NCBI RefSeq assembly: GCF_902703175.1
Contig: NZ_CACRYJ010000059.1
Span: forward strand, 1-64,000
Direction of reading: 5' to 3'
DNA length: 64,000 bases
Source of the DNA: Occultella aeris
Lineage (GTDB): Bacteria > Actinomycetota > Actinomycetes > Actinomycetales > Beutenbergiaceae
Both the position numbers and the translations under genes were made by a program. Under the pieces are notes generated by a model that was not told where the DNA came from, made no database searches, and saw only the letters and a list, made by a program, of their open reading frames with translations. Position 1 is the stretch's first letter. Each line of letters begins with the position of its first letter. Positions 42,011-51,444 of this stretch are shown here, one piece after another.

Positions 42011-43612
42011 TCAGGTCGTGACGTGGAGGACGGCTGCGGACGCCCCCCAGGGCGGGGTGAATGGCTGGCGCCCGGCTGTGAGGTCGCCGATCGGCGCCGT
42101 GGCACCGGTGTAGGGATCAAGCCAGACGGCGCGCGCTCGACCCGAGCAGGTGCTCACCTCGAGCTCGAACGGCGCGCCGGACTGGCTGTACACGACGTAC
42201 TCGACGCCATCGAGCGAGCGGGCGTACACGTCGTCGACCGCCGCCGTGACGAGATGTGCGGCGGGCGTGAACTCCCAGTACCGAACCTGGTCCCAGAAGT
42301 CTGCGAGCACGCGGATCGCGGCGTAGCCGGGCGGCTCGGGCTGCGGTACGAAGAGGCTCCACGCCGTGTTGCGGTAGTAGTAGTTGGGGTAGGCGCCGCC
42401 CATCACGACCTGCCAGTGACGACGGGTGACCTCCCGCCAGTCCTGATCGTGGTCCTCCGCGTCCGAGGGCAGGTCATCCAACCCGGACTCGTAAGCGAAC
42501 TCGATGTTGATGTAGGGCTTGGCGAACCGCGTCGTTCGCTCGAGGGCATCGTCGTAGATGCCGAGGAGCACCTGGTCGGAGATGACGTCGGTGAGCGCGT
42601 CGAGCAGTTCCTTGTCCGGGTGCGTGTAGCGCCTGCCGGTCTCGCCCCAGTCGTGCCCGGCCGGTGGGTTCACATCGTGAGCGGTGAGCAGCCGCCGGTA
42701 CCCGTCGTACCGACGAATGAGCCCGAGCCGTGTCCAGATGTAGTCCGCGCCCTGGTGGTACGACTCCTTCGCCGTGTCCCACATGACCGTGCTGAAGGCC
42801 TGGTACCGGGCGAGGACATAGCGCCAGAACCGGTCGTCGTCGGCGGACCCGAGCTCCGGCCAGTTCACGTCCTTGTTGTAGACGTGGATCATCAGGTGGG
42901 TGAGGACGCCGCGACGGTGCAGCTCGGCGACGACGCGGTCCATGTGGGCGAAGAACGCCGGGTCGAGCTGGGTGTAGTCGGGCGTCTCGTTGCCTCCGAC
43001 CCACGGTGCGATCGACGGAACGACCCACCGCGAGTCACGCTCCAGCTCGACAGGCACGTGACGCCGGAACGACCGGGCATAGACGTTCGTGGTCACCATC
43101 GTGAAACCAGCGCCCTGGATCGAGTCGAGGAACTCCTGGACACGTCCCAGCGACTCGTCGTCCTGATCGATCATGAGCAGCCAGTCGACCTCGTAGCCGC
43201 GGACGAAATGCCGTGTCCCGTCCGCGTGCACGAAGTGACGCGGGTACTCCGGGTCGACGCCGAGCGGCCCGTGCTCAGCGTTCCGCGTGGGCGCTGTCAC
43301 CTCGAACCGGAACGCTGCCCCGTCCGCGTCGAGCAACCCGCGGCGATCGGCCTCGATCCACCACGAGCCATCGCGAGGGAAGCTGATCCGCGCGACGTGC
43401 CCACGCGGCGGGTCCCAGAAGGTGGGGACGCTGATCATCGCAGCGTCCGGTCCGCGCAGAGTCACCCGGGCGTCGGCGTCGAAGGGATTGCCCTCTCCGG
43501 GCTCTCTCGTGACCACGAGATCGACGACGTCGTGGCGTCCCAGACGGGTGACGCCGCCGGAGTCGATCGTAGGCGGGACTGCGGTCATGGCACTGGTAGG
43601 TGTCGTCGTCAT
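42011..43612 (-). CDS. DUF5060/DUF4038-type putative glycoside hydrolase
   Basis: 533-aa protein. The N-terminal beta-sandwich (residues about 25-105) is DUF5060-like (FWDPPRGHVARISFPRDGSWWIE). A TIM-barrel-like core follows (residues about 120-440), with VRGYEVDWLLM, FTMVTTNVYARSF, THLMIHVYNKD and YINIEFAYESG carrying plausible catalytic acids, then a short C-terminal beta-domain. This resembles the apiosidase-like (GH140-type) group. There is no signal peptide, so it is probably intracellular. ATG 43612 follows AAGGAAAG. The glycan is unknown. Confidence 0.75.
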   Translation of the reverse strand: MTTTPTSAMTAVPPTIDSGGVTRLGRHDVVDLVVTREPGEGNPFDADARVTLRGPDAAMISVPTFWDPPRGHVARISFPRDGSWWIEADRRGLLDADGAAFRFEVTAPTRNAEHGPLGVDPEYPRHFVHADGTRHFVRGYEVDWLLMIDQDDESLGRVQEFLDSIQGAGFTMVTTNVYARSFRRHVPVELERDSRWVVPSIAPWVGGNETPDYTQLDPAFFAHMDRVVAELHRRGVLTHLMIHVYNKDVNWPELGSADDDRFWRYVLARYQAFSTVMWDTAKESYHQGADYIWTRLGLIRRYDGYRRLLTAHDVNPPAGHDWGETGRRYTHPDKELLDALTDVISDQVLLGIYDDALERTTRFAKPYINIEFAYESGLDDLPSDAEDHDQDWREVTRRHWQVVMGGAYPNYYYRNTAWSLFVPQPEPPGYAAIRVLADFWDQVRYWEFTPAAHLVTAAVDDVYARSLDGVEYVVYSQSGAPFELEVSTCSGRARAVWLDPYTGATAPIGDLTAGRQPFTPPWGASAAVLHVTT

Positions 43613-43645
43613 TGTCGGCTTTCCTTGTATGGGTCGGGCAAGCGG

Positions 43646-44353
43646 TCAGGTCGTCCGTGTGGCACCGTGCGTCATCGGCGGGCTGCCGAAGAGTGGAAAA
43701 CTCTGGCGCAGAAAGGTGACGTTCTGTTCGCCGACCCGGCGCAGGTGAGCCGCGTGCCGGGTCCGCGCCTGCTCGGCATCACGCGCTGCCAGGGCATCGA
43801 CGACGCCGCGGTGCTCCTGCGCCGAGAGAGCGGCGCCCTCGGGGTGCAAGTTGAGCGAGAGGAACCGGATTCGGTCGATCACGGTGCCGACGCGACCGAG
43901 CATCTCGGCTGTTGTCTCTCGCCCTGCATAGGTGTGCACGAGGGTGTGGAAACGCTCGTCAGCCTCAGCCCATGCGTACTGGTCAGCGGCCCGGGCGGCG
44001 TCTTCCATGTGGCTGACCGCATCCGCGATCTCCTCGATCTGCTCGTCGGTCGCGGTCGTCGCGACACGCGCCACAAGCAACGGCTCGAGGGCCTCGGAGA
44101 TCTCGTACGCCTCTTCGACTGCCTCTACGGTCAGCGGTGGGATCCACGCGGCGCGGCCGTCGGTGAACTCGACGAGGCCCTCCGACTTGAGGCGGGCGAG
44201 CGCGGCCCGGATCGGTGTGCGGCTCACACCGAGCTCCTCGGCGAGCCGCACGCTGGTGAGCCGCTCGCCCTGTGCGTACCGACCACGGAGTATCGCCTCG
44301 CGCAATGCTCCGTAGGTCTGATCGGCCACTGAAGCCGCCTCGCGCGGCGTCAC
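43646..44353 (-). CDS. GntR-family (FadR/FCD) transcriptional regulator
   Basis: Regulator of 235 aa. The N-terminal winged helix is QTYGALREAILRGRYAQGE then LAEELGVSRTPIRAAL; the C-terminal all-helical FCD ligand domain has ADERFHTLVHTYAG and HRGVVDALAARD. The GTG at 44353 overlaps the stop of the upstream TIM-barrel gene (GTGA). It lies inside the operon, so the operon has both this protein and a divergent LacI as possible regulators. The ligand is probably a sugar acid. Confidence 0.9.
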   Translation of the reverse strand: MTPREAASVADQTYGALREAILRGRYAQGERLTSVRLAEELGVSRTPIRAALARLKSEGLVEFTDGRAAWIPPLTVEAVEEAYEISEALEPLLVARVATTATDEQIEEIADAVSHMEDAARAADQYAWAEADERFHTLVHTYAGRETTAEMLGRVGTVIDRIRFLSLNLHPEGAALSAQEHRGVVDALAARDAEQARTRHAAHLRRVGEQNVTFLRQSFPLFGSPPMTHGATRTT

Positions 44354-45174
44354 CGTACGGCTCCTGCCGCGATCGGCAGCAGGCGTGCCGCGGCAGCCAC
44401 GGACGACCTTCGCCATGCGCGCTCGTTCTCGATGGTCGCATCGACGCTGTCGAGGCGCGGTGCCCACTGCTCCAGGACGACCGCGAGCGTGCCGTCGTCG
44501 ACGTCCTGTACCGCAGACACGACGTGCTCGACGTCCGTGAGCCCGCTCCCGAGGGGCGCGCCCTCGATGTGCCCACCGACGCCGTCGACGTCCGGGACGA
44601 GACGGTAGTCCTTGAGGTGCACACACACGGCCAGCGGCGCCAACAGGTCGATGGTCTGAGTCGGCCACTCGCCGCACAGGATCGAGTTCGCGACGTCGAG
44701 CACCACGCCGACGGCTGGATTGTCCACGCCGCGAACGAGCGCCACGAGGTCCGGGCTGGTCATCGTGAAGTGGTTCTCGATTCCGAGTCGCACTCCGGCC
44801 GCCTCGAACGACGCCGCGGCATCGCGGATCGCACCGACCTCGGCGGACCCGGGGGCCGCATCCTCGACAACGAGACGAACCACGTCGGCGCCGAGGCGCT
44901 CCGCCGCGCCGAGGTAGTGCTGGAGTCGAGCGGGTGTTGCGCCAGTGAGCCCGATCTGCCAGCGCACGCCCTCGTCGTCCGCGAGTTCTCGCAGGCGCTC
45001 CAGCCGCTTGTCGTCTGCAGCGTCCAGCTCGGCGTTGTCGGCGACCTGGAGCACGGCGCAGCCGAGGGTCGCCGCCTCGCGGACCATCGCTTCCAGGCCC
45101 ACCGGCGCGGGCGGGTGGAACGACGGCGTCCCGAGTGCCCACCGGAAGGCGTAGCTCCCGATCCCGATCTGCAT
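44350..45174 (-). CDS. Sugar phosphate isomerase/epimerase-family TIM-barrel protein
   Basis: Xylose-isomerase-like (AP_endonuc_2 fold) protein of 274 aa: MQIGIGSYAFRWALG at the start, RLVVEDAAPG, GIENHFTMTSPDLVAL, VLDVANSILCGEWP and HLKDYRL provide the expected metal ligands (Glu, Asp, His). The family includes epimerases and IolE/IolI-like dehydratases and isomerases. The start is ATG 45174, one base after the next gene's stop. It is second in the leftward operon. Confidence 0.87.
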   Translation of the reverse strand: MQIGIGSYAFRWALGTPSFHPPAPVGLEAMVREAATLGCAVLQVADNAELDAADDKRLERLRELADDEGVRWQIGLTGATPARLQHYLGAAERLGADVVRLVVEDAAPGSAEVGAIRDAAASFEAAGVRLGIENHFTMTSPDLVALVRGVDNPAVGVVLDVANSILCGEWPTQTIDLLAPLAVCVHLKDYRLVPDVDGVGGHIEGAPLGSGLTDVEHVVSAVQDVDDGTLAVVLEQWAPRLDSVDATIENERAWRRSSVAAAARLLPIAAGAVR

Positions 45175-45175
45175 C

Positions 45176-46138
45176 TCAGTCCACCAGCGCCGTGACGAGG
45201 GCGGCAGTCGCTTCGGCCGGCGAAGCGTTGTCGATGAGATCTTGGAGGCGGTCGCGACCAAGCTTGTCGACGAGCTTCTCGAGGGCCTCCATCGCGCGGA
45301 TGGTCGCGGCGAAGGCCTCGACCGGGTCACCGTGCTTGGTGAAGACGTCGTACGCGAGCCACCCGTCCCAGCCGAAGCGGTCGAGGTAGAAGAGTGTCTC
45401 GACCATCTCCCACAGGTTGACGGCGCCGGGAACGATGTCCCAGTCCCAGCCACGGTTGTTGTCGTTGAAGTGGACGTAGAAGAGGCGGCCGGCGTCGTGC
45501 GCCATCGCGGCGCTCATCGCGGGTGTCTCGCCGGCGATGAGCGCGTGACCTACGTCCATCGTGACTCCGAGGTTCGCGCTGCCCACTCGGTCGCACAGGT
45601 GAAGGGTGGTGCCGACGTCGGGCACGGCGATCTTCGTGCGGGACTCGAAGGCCTTGTACTCGATGCTGACACGCACATCGTCACGGTGGTCCGTCGCTCG
45701 CTTGAAGGAGTCGATCAGCCAGCGCCACTGGTCCGCGTAGTCGACCTGGAAGCTGTAGTCCCAACCGTCCATGAGCGGGCAGACCGTGACCATCTCGGTG
45801 CCGAGGTCAGCCGCCAGGTCCATGGCGTTGGTGAGCCACTCGACCGCCTTGGCTCGCACCTCGGCGTCCGGGTTCGTGAAGGAACCGTTACGCCAGATCG
45901 GGTCGGACTTGATGTTGAGGTTGACCGCCGAGACTGCGAGCCCAGAGGCATCGACCAACGAGCGCGCGTACTCGCGGTCGCCCAGGTCGGCGGGATAGAC
46001 GAGTTCCACCCCCTGCGCGCCCGGGATGCCGGCAGCCTGCTTCATTCGGGTCTCGAGCGGGACAGCCGGCTGGAACTCAGTGAACCGGTCGGAGTATCGG
46101 TCAAGGATGCCGACCATGATCGAGTGACGTAACTTCAT
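45176..46138 (-). CDS. Sugar isomerase-family TIM-barrel protein
   Basis: AP_endonuc_2-fold protein of 320 aa. VSIEYKAFESRTKI, VTMDVGHALIAGETPAMS and YVHFNDNNRGWDWDIVPG resemble rhamnose/xylose isomerase-like active sites, and EYKAFE parallels LEYKFFE of the rhamnose isomerase at 12393. ATG 46138 is favoured; AAAGG lies about ten bases upstream. It is first in the operon, behind a clear promoter. It probably isomerises the sugar released or imported by this locus. Confidence 0.87.
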   Translation of the reverse strand: MKLRHSIMVGILDRYSDRFTEFQPAVPLETRMKQAAGIPGAQGVELVYPADLGDREYARSLVDASGLAVSAVNLNIKSDPIWRNGSFTNPDAEVRAKAVEWLTNAMDLAADLGTEMVTVCPLMDGWDYSFQVDYADQWRWLIDSFKRATDHRDDVRVSIEYKAFESRTKIAVPDVGTTLHLCDRVGSANLGVTMDVGHALIAGETPAMSAAMAHDAGRLFYVHFNDNNRGWDWDIVPGAVNLWEMVETLFYLDRFGWDGWLAYDVFTKHGDPVEAFAATIRAMEALEKLVDKLGRDRLQDLIDNASPAEATAALVTALVD

Positions 46139-46143
46139 TGTTT

Positions 46144-46207
46144 GGATACCTTTCTGGATCCACTTTGGGATGCAGGAAGCGTAGGCAGTGCCGCTGGCGC
46201 CTGTCAA
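46144..46207 (-). promoter_or_regulatory. Promoter of the leftward isomerase-glycosidase-transporter operon
   Basis: On the minus strand the -35 is TTGACA (46207-46202) and the -10 is TACGCT (46183-46178), 18-bp spacer. An imperfect inverted repeat around 46144-46160 (TGGAT..ATCCA arms) lies after the start point and could be the operator of the divergent LacI. The palindrome is weak. Confidence 0.6.
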
Positions 46208-46381
46208 GAGCCCTTCTCGCAGCAGCGCGTTCCCTGCGATTTCCACACCTGCCCCGCCGTGGGGCCGCCCGAGATACCCGACGCGACGTCAGCCTGCGTC
46301 ACGATGCTCGCCGCCCAAGTGGCCACCCGAAACGGGCATCGATTGGCCCGACCGGGCGTAGGGCCCCCTATCATCAGCCGG

Positions 46382-47389
46382 ATGGCCACGCTGAAGGAGA
46401 TCGCACGCCGGGCTGGGGTCTCGGCCTCTGCGGTGTCCGCTGTGGTCAACGGGACCACACACACCCGGGTGAGCGCTCGGACGCGTGAACGTATCGAGGC
46501 GGTCATCGCCGAGGTCGGGTACGTGCCCAATGATGCGGCGCGGGCGTTACGTCGGCAGCAGGCGGGCACGATCGCGGTGGTCGTCGAGGGGCTGGAGAAC
46601 CCTGTCTACAAGGAGTTGCTCCTCGGCATCTACGAGGCGGCCGAAGCACACGGCTGGGCCGTGGTACTCGGTGACACGGCCTGGATGCGCTCCGGCAGCC
46701 ACTTCCTCGCGCGGTTGCTCGGCCAGGGATCGATCGACGCGATCCTGCTGCGCCATGAGGGCCTGATCGACGAGGAAGTGCTCGGACACCTGCGCGCACG
46801 GCCGACCCCCGTGATGCTGCTGGAACAGCAGTCCGACCTGCACTACCCCTGGGTCGCCGTCGATGATCTGATGGCCGGCCGAATGGCGACCGAGTTCCTT
46901 CTTCAGGCCGGTCACACCGACGTGCGATTCGTGGGCGGCTTCGACGAGAGCCGGACCTCGAACGCGCGGTACGAAGGCTACGTCACGGCGATGAAGCACG
47001 CCCGGCGTCGACCTCGAGTGGGCTGTTTCACCGGGTTCGGCGTGGAGGCGGGGACTCTCGGCTTCAGTGCGCTCCGATCCGGTGGCAAGCTGCCCACTGG
47101 GGTCGTCGTCAACAACGTGATGTCCGCCGCGGGTCTGCTGGCGGCGGCGGCGGACGACGGGGTGGACGTGCCGAGGCAACTCTCGGTGGTGGGCATCCAC
47201 GACGCCGAGATCGCCGACATCGTCAGGCCGCGGCTGACGACGGTGCGACTGCCGATGCGGGCGCTGGGCATCCGTGCGGTCCAGCAGGTCTCGGCGCTGC
47301 TCGAGGGCGCGTCCACGACCCTCGGCGTCATCACGGAGGAGCGGCCCGAGCTCATCGTCCGCGCATCCACCGCGCCGCCCTCGCGCTGA
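46382..47389 (+). CDS. LacI-family transcriptional regulator
   Basis: Repressor of 335 aa: HTH (TLKEIARRAGVSASAVSAVVNG), hinge helix (PNDAARALRRQQ), effector domain with VDDLMAGRMATEFLLQAGH. ATG 46382 has no RBS; TATCAT at 46369-46374 lies seven bases upstream, so the mRNA is probably leaderless. It is divergent from the isomerase operon and upstream of the lyase at 47537, and could control either. Confidence 0.9.
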   Translation: MATLKEIARRAGVSASAVSAVVNGTTHTRVSARTRERIEAVIAEVGYVPNDAARALRRQQAGTIAVVVEGLENPVYKELLLGIYEAAEAHGWAVVLGDTAWMRSGSHFLARLLGQGSIDAILLRHEGLIDEEVLGHLRARPTPVMLLEQQSDLHYPWVAVDDLMAGRMATEFLLQAGHTDVRFVGGFDESRTSNARYEGYVTAMKHARRRPRVGCFTGFGVEAGTLGFSALRSGGKLPTGVVVNNVMSAAGLLAAAADDGVDVPRQLSVVGIHDAEIADIVRPRLTTVRLPMRALGIRAVQQVSALLEGASTTLGVITEERPELIVRASTAPPSR

Positions 47390-47442
47390 CCCGCCGAACC
47401 TCCGACCACGCCGGCGCGGAGCACATCGAAAGGCCTCGGGCC

Positions 47443-47497
47443 TTGACCCGCGGCGGCACCGTCGCTAGGTTGACGCAACGACACGTCATGGTTGACG
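47443..47497 (+). promoter_or_regulatory. Promoter and candidate operator of the heparinase-like gene
   Basis: The -35 is TTGACC (47443-47448) and the -10 is TAGGTT (47466-47471), 17-bp spacer; the -10 is identical to that of the SBP promoter at 8895. TGACG..CGTCA (47471-47488) overlaps the start point, and GGTTGACG is repeated at 47469 and 47490 (21 bp apart). Confidence 0.65.
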
Positions 47498-47536
47498 GAG
47501 GGCTACGCCGCCCGTCGCAGACCGGAAGGATCACCG

Positions 47537-50500
47537 TTGACCTCCACCTACGGCCGAACGGACCGACGAAGTGCCAACTCAAGGACCGCGCCCCGTCGGC
47601 TCCCCTCGATGGTTGCTGGGGCACTCGCGCTGGCTCTCGTCGTGACGGGCCTACCGTCGGCGCCGGCCGCCGCGGACGAGATGTCGGATCTGGGCGGACT
47701 GCTCGACCTTGCCCGCCCGGAACTCGCACCGGTGGCGGCACGCCTCGCCGCCGGGGATGAGGCAGGGGCTGCCGATGAGCTCCAGGTGCACTTTGCGAAC
47801 CGCACCGGCATCGAGCTTCCGGTCTCGGGGTCGGGAATCGGCGACGCAACTGCCGACGAACTCGCGGCGGGGATCTTCCGGTTCGGTGCCGAGACCCGGG
47901 ACTTCTACAACGACGCGGAGCTGCGGATCGACGTCGACTGGCAGGACCTCTGGGGTGGGACGCAGGACTCCCCCGGTGGCGCGCAGGTCCTGATGAGCGA
48001 TCTCTCGTTCATGGGGAAGCTGACCCGCGCCTACCAGAACGAGGACGACCCGCAGCTCCGGTCGACGTATGCGGCGGCCTGGATGGACATCTCACTGGAC
48101 TTCTTCGCCGACAATCCGACCTGGGCGACGAACCGCAACCTCTCGGGCGCGAAGCGGCTCTCACAGCTCGTCGCGGCATTCGCGGTGTTCCGGGCGGAGC
48201 CGACCATCGAGGCGAGCGACCTCACCGCGTACCTCCTCGGTGTGCACGCGACCACGGATCATCTCGTGGACGCACTGCAGCGCCATGTCGGAAACAACTG
48301 GTACCTGTCGATGGCCCGCTCCATCTACCTGACGGCGATCTATCTTCCCGAGTTCTCGGCATCGTATTCGTGGGAGTGGTTCGCCGTACGCTCCGTCGAA
48401 CGGTTCATGCGCGCCTACATCAAGGGCGACGGCGTATACCGGGAACCGGCATTCAACTATCAGGCGTACGTCGCGGACCTGCTCAACACCCTGCTCGAGG
48501 TCGCGAACGCCAACGGGCGAACGCTCCCGGATCCGATCCCGAGGTGGTCGGACTGGATCGCGGACTCCCTGTTCGCGACCCGGCAGCCGAATCTCGAGCC
48601 CGCCCTGATCGGTGACTCCCCGAACATCGACGCGGGTGTCGGCACGATCCGAAGGGCCGCCGAGCGCAACTCCTGGTCCGACTTCGCCTGGGTCGCCTCC
48701 GGTCGGACCGAGGGGACCGTCCCGACGCTGCCGTCCACGCTGTTCCCGATCAGCTTCGCGGTCCAGCGCTCCGGATGGGACGCCGACGCCCAGTACATGC
48801 TGATCAACAACCAGAACTCCAGCTACACCGCCTCACACCGGCATCCGGATGACCTCAGCCTGGTGATGGCGGCATACGGTCGTCCGCTGATCGTGGATCC
48901 AGGAGTCGGCGACTACAGCCCGACGCCGACGAACCAATGGATGCGATACACGACAGAGGCGCACAACACGGTCGAGGTCGACGGCGCCCCGCAAGCCCCC
49001 GGCGTCACCCGCAGGATGTCGCTGTGGCGCACGAACGAAGGCCTCGACATCTACCAGGGCCAGGCGTTCGGCTACCAGCCGGTCGTCCACGATCGGGTCG
49101 TCTACTTCGTCAAGCCCGGGTTCTGGGTGGTCTCCGACAGCCTGACCGGTGATACCGCCGCGCATGACTATCGGCAGCTCTGGCACTTCCCCGGCGACCC
49201 AGTCTCCGTCGACCCGAGCACGAACGTCGCCACGATCGGCTTCGACACCGTGCCGGGTGCCGAGCCCGTGTCCGGCGTGCAACTCGTGCCGGTGACGCCC
49301 GAGGGCGTCGAACTCGCCCCGACCGTTCACGACGACGGCGCCGTGCGCGTGGGTGAGGACGTGCTCACGGACGTCGACTTCCTCTCCTACGACTGGTCCA
49401 CCAGCGGCGACACCGGGCTCGACACCGTCGTGGTCCCCGGTGCGGCCGGTCCGGCGCCCGCGACGACGGCGACCCGCATCGATCTGCCCGGCGTGACCCA
49501 CTCGACGGCTACCGCCATGCAGATCGACCTACCGGACGCCGTCGGGCGCTTCTACCTCTCACGCGAGGACGTGCCCTCACAGCGAGTCTTCGGTGAGGCC
49601 GAGACCGACGCCAAGACGGCCTATCTCGAGCGCTCCCAGGACGGCGGGCTCACCCGGTACTCGCTGACCCGGGGGTCCGAACTGCTCGACGACGGTGAGC
49701 CGGTTCTCAGCGCCTCGGGGGTGGTCTCCGACGTGAGCGTGGACCTGCTCGGTGCCACCGCGGAGGTCTCGATCGGCGACCCGTTCACGGGCACGATCAC
49801 GATCAACGCCCCGGACGCGAACGTGGTGATGGTCAACGGCAGCCCGGCCGCATTCTCTCGGGACGGCGACCAGGTCACCGTCACGACCGAGGAGACCTCA
49901 GCCCTGAACCCGGTCCTGACGGAGGAGTTCGCCGACGCCAGTCTCGACAGCACCACCTATGCCTTCGACGACTCCCTCGAGGGCTGGACGCCGGTCGAGG
50001 GCACCTGGGCGGCGCAGTCCGGCGCGCTGACACAGTCCTCAACTGCGGACATGCAGTCCTTCGCGGCCCAGCAGGACGTCCCGAATGACGCGATCATCAC
50101 GGCCGAGATCACCCCAGGGACGAGTGGTCAGCGAACCACCCGGACCGGTGTCACCTTCCGCTACCACGACGCCAGCAACTACTACCGGGCCAACGTCCTC
50201 ACCTCATCGGCCGGCGTGACCCTCCAGCTCGTCAAGGTCTACAACGGGACATCCACAACGCTCGCGGAGTCCGACCTGCCGCTCGGTTCCGCAGACCCGT
50301 ACACGATGACCGTGTCCGCCATCGGACGCCACCTGGTCGCCACCGTAGGCGACACGACGATCTCCGCGACCGATTCCCAGCTTCCGACAGGCGGCGCCGC
50401 CGCCTACACCCACCGGCGGGCCGCCACCTTCGACAACATCACGATCAGCGAAGGGCTCGATCAAGCCAACTGGCAGGGACTCGCGGGCGAGGTGTCCGTG

Positions 50501-51274
50501 AGCTCCGGCCAGTTGAACCTCACTCCCGTCGATGGCTGGGCGCACGTGCTGGCCGCCTCGACGCTGCCCCCGCGCTTCTCACTGCAATGCGACTACGCCG
50601 CGACGGCGACCGTCACGATCAATGGCGTCGGAAACGCGGGCATCTCGCTGAGAGACACGTCCGATACCTACGGGTACCGGATCCACATTGGCAGAACGAG
50701 CACTGGATCCCGGTACCTCGGCATCATTCGCGAGGCGCAGAGGTCCGGTCCGGTCACCCTCGCCTCAGTACCCATCAGCGATCCCTTGACCGGGCCCGTC
50801 GAACTGGGGGCAACGATCCAGGGTGATCACATCGTCGCGACCCTGAACGGTGTCGAGGTCGCGGAAGCTCGGGACACCGTGGTCCGCAGCGGCGGGGTCG
50901 GGTTGCACGCCTCCACGGCGAGCAGTTTCGAGAACGTCACCGTCGAGCAGTCCTGCGACTCAGCCGTCTCCGATGCCGTGCCGGCGCCGCCGGCCTGGGA
51001 TGCCGGGACCCGCTACGCGCAGGGCGACCTGGTCGCCCACGGCGACAGCACGTGGGTGACGTCCTGGTGGACTCAGAACCAGGAGCCGGGCGACGCGTAC
51101 GGCCCATGGCAGGAGGTTGCCACGGCGGACGACCGCACCGCGCTCTGGACGCCGACGAGGATCTTCATCGCCGGGGATGTGGTGGAGCACCAAGGGCACC
51201 GCTACGAGGCGACGTGGTGGACGCGGAACGAGGTGCCGGGGACAGCGCACGGGCCGTGGCGTCTGCTGGAGTGA
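47537..51274 (+). CDS. Secreted heparinase II/III-family polysaccharide lyase with CBM5/12-like modules
   Basis: Exported multidomain protein of 1245 aa. I choose TTG 47537, six bases after GGAAGGA (47524-47530), over TTG 47492. Residues 1-47 form a signal peptide (SMVAGALALALVVTGLP..AAADE). Residues about 60-350 are a helical lyase barrel (NNWYLSMARSIYLTAIYLPEF). Residues about 400-640 are the heparinase II/III domain with HRHPDD (His434, His436), LIVDPGVGDY and AHNTVEVDG. Two beta-sandwich (LamG/DUF1080-like) domains follow at about 820-1130. The end carries two chitin-binding CBM5/12-like repeats ending SWWTQNQEPG and TWWTRNEVPG. The substrate is an acidic polysaccharide, identity unknown. 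Confidence 0.85.
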   Translation: MTSTYGRTDRRSANSRTAPRRLPSMVAGALALALVVTGLPSAPAAADEMSDLGGLLDLARPELAPVAARLAAGDEAGAADELQVHFANRTGIELPVSGSGIGDATADELAAGIFRFGAETRDFYNDAELRIDVDWQDLWGGTQDSPGGAQVLMSDLSFMGKLTRAYQNEDDPQLRSTYAAAWMDISLDFFADNPTWATNRNLSGAKRLSQLVAAFAVFRAEPTIEASDLTAYLLGVHATTDHLVDALQRHVGNNWYLSMARSIYLTAIYLPEFSASYSWEWFAVRSVERFMRAYIKGDGVYREPAFNYQAYVADLLNTLLEVANANGRTLPDPIPRWSDWIADSLFATRQPNLEPALIGDSPNIDAGVGTIRRAAERNSWSDFAWVASGRTEGTVPTLPSTLFPISFAVQRSGWDADAQYMLINNQNSSYTASHRHPDDLSLVMAAYGRPLIVDPGVGDYSPTPTNQWMRYTTEAHNTVEVDGAPQAPGVTRRMSLWRTNEGLDIYQGQAFGYQPVVHDRVVYFVKPGFWVVSDSLTGDTAAHDYRQLWHFPGDPVSVDPSTNVATIGFDTVPGAEPVSGVQLVPVTPEGVELAPTVHDDGAVRVGEDVLTDVDFLSYDWSTSGDTGLDTVVVPGAAGPAPATTATRIDLPGVTHSTATAMQIDLPDAVGRFYLSREDVPSQRVFGEAETDAKTAYLERSQDGGLTRYSLTRGSELLDDGEPVLSASGVVSDVSVDLLGATAEVSIGDPFTGTITINAPDANVVMVNGSPAAFSRDGDQVTVTTEETSALNPVLTEEFADASLDSTTYAFDDSLEGWTPVEGTWAAQSGALTQSSTADMQSFAAQQDVPNDAIITAEITPGTSGQRTTRTGVTFRYHDASNYYRANVLTSSAGVTLQLVKVYNGTSTTLAESDLPLGSADPYTMTVSAIGRHLVATVGDTTISATDSQLPTGGAAAYTHRRAATFDNITISEGLDQANWQGLAGEVSVSSGQLNLTPVDGWAHVLAASTLPPRFSLQCDYAATATVTINGVGNAGISLRDTSDTYGYRIHIGRTSTGSRYLGIIREAQRSGPVTLASVPISDPLTGPVELGATIQGDHIVATLNGVEVAEARDTVVRSGGVGLHASTASSFENVTVEQSCDSAVSDAVPAPPAWDAGTRYAQGDLVAHGDSTWVTSWWTQNQEPGDAYGPWQEVATADDRTALWTPTRIFIAGDVVEHQGHRYEATWWTRNEVPGTAHGPWRLLE

Positions 51275-51444
51275 CACGAATGCCGCTGGCCACCGCGGCC
51301 TGAGACCGCGCTGCGGCGCCGCGGAATTGTGGGGCAGTCCCGAAGTGACTGCAGCTGACGGCGTACTGGACCGCCAAGGTGAACGCGGTGGTTTCGTCAC
51401 CACTCGGCACGTATTGCGAACTCGCGTGGGCGGCGGATCGCAGG

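Noticed and set aside
40751-44332. 1193-codon open frame on the plus strand
   Set aside because: It spans the antisense of the SBP, glycosidase and GntR genes, all of which have strong homology and start signals. The translation is compositionally biased and has no domains.
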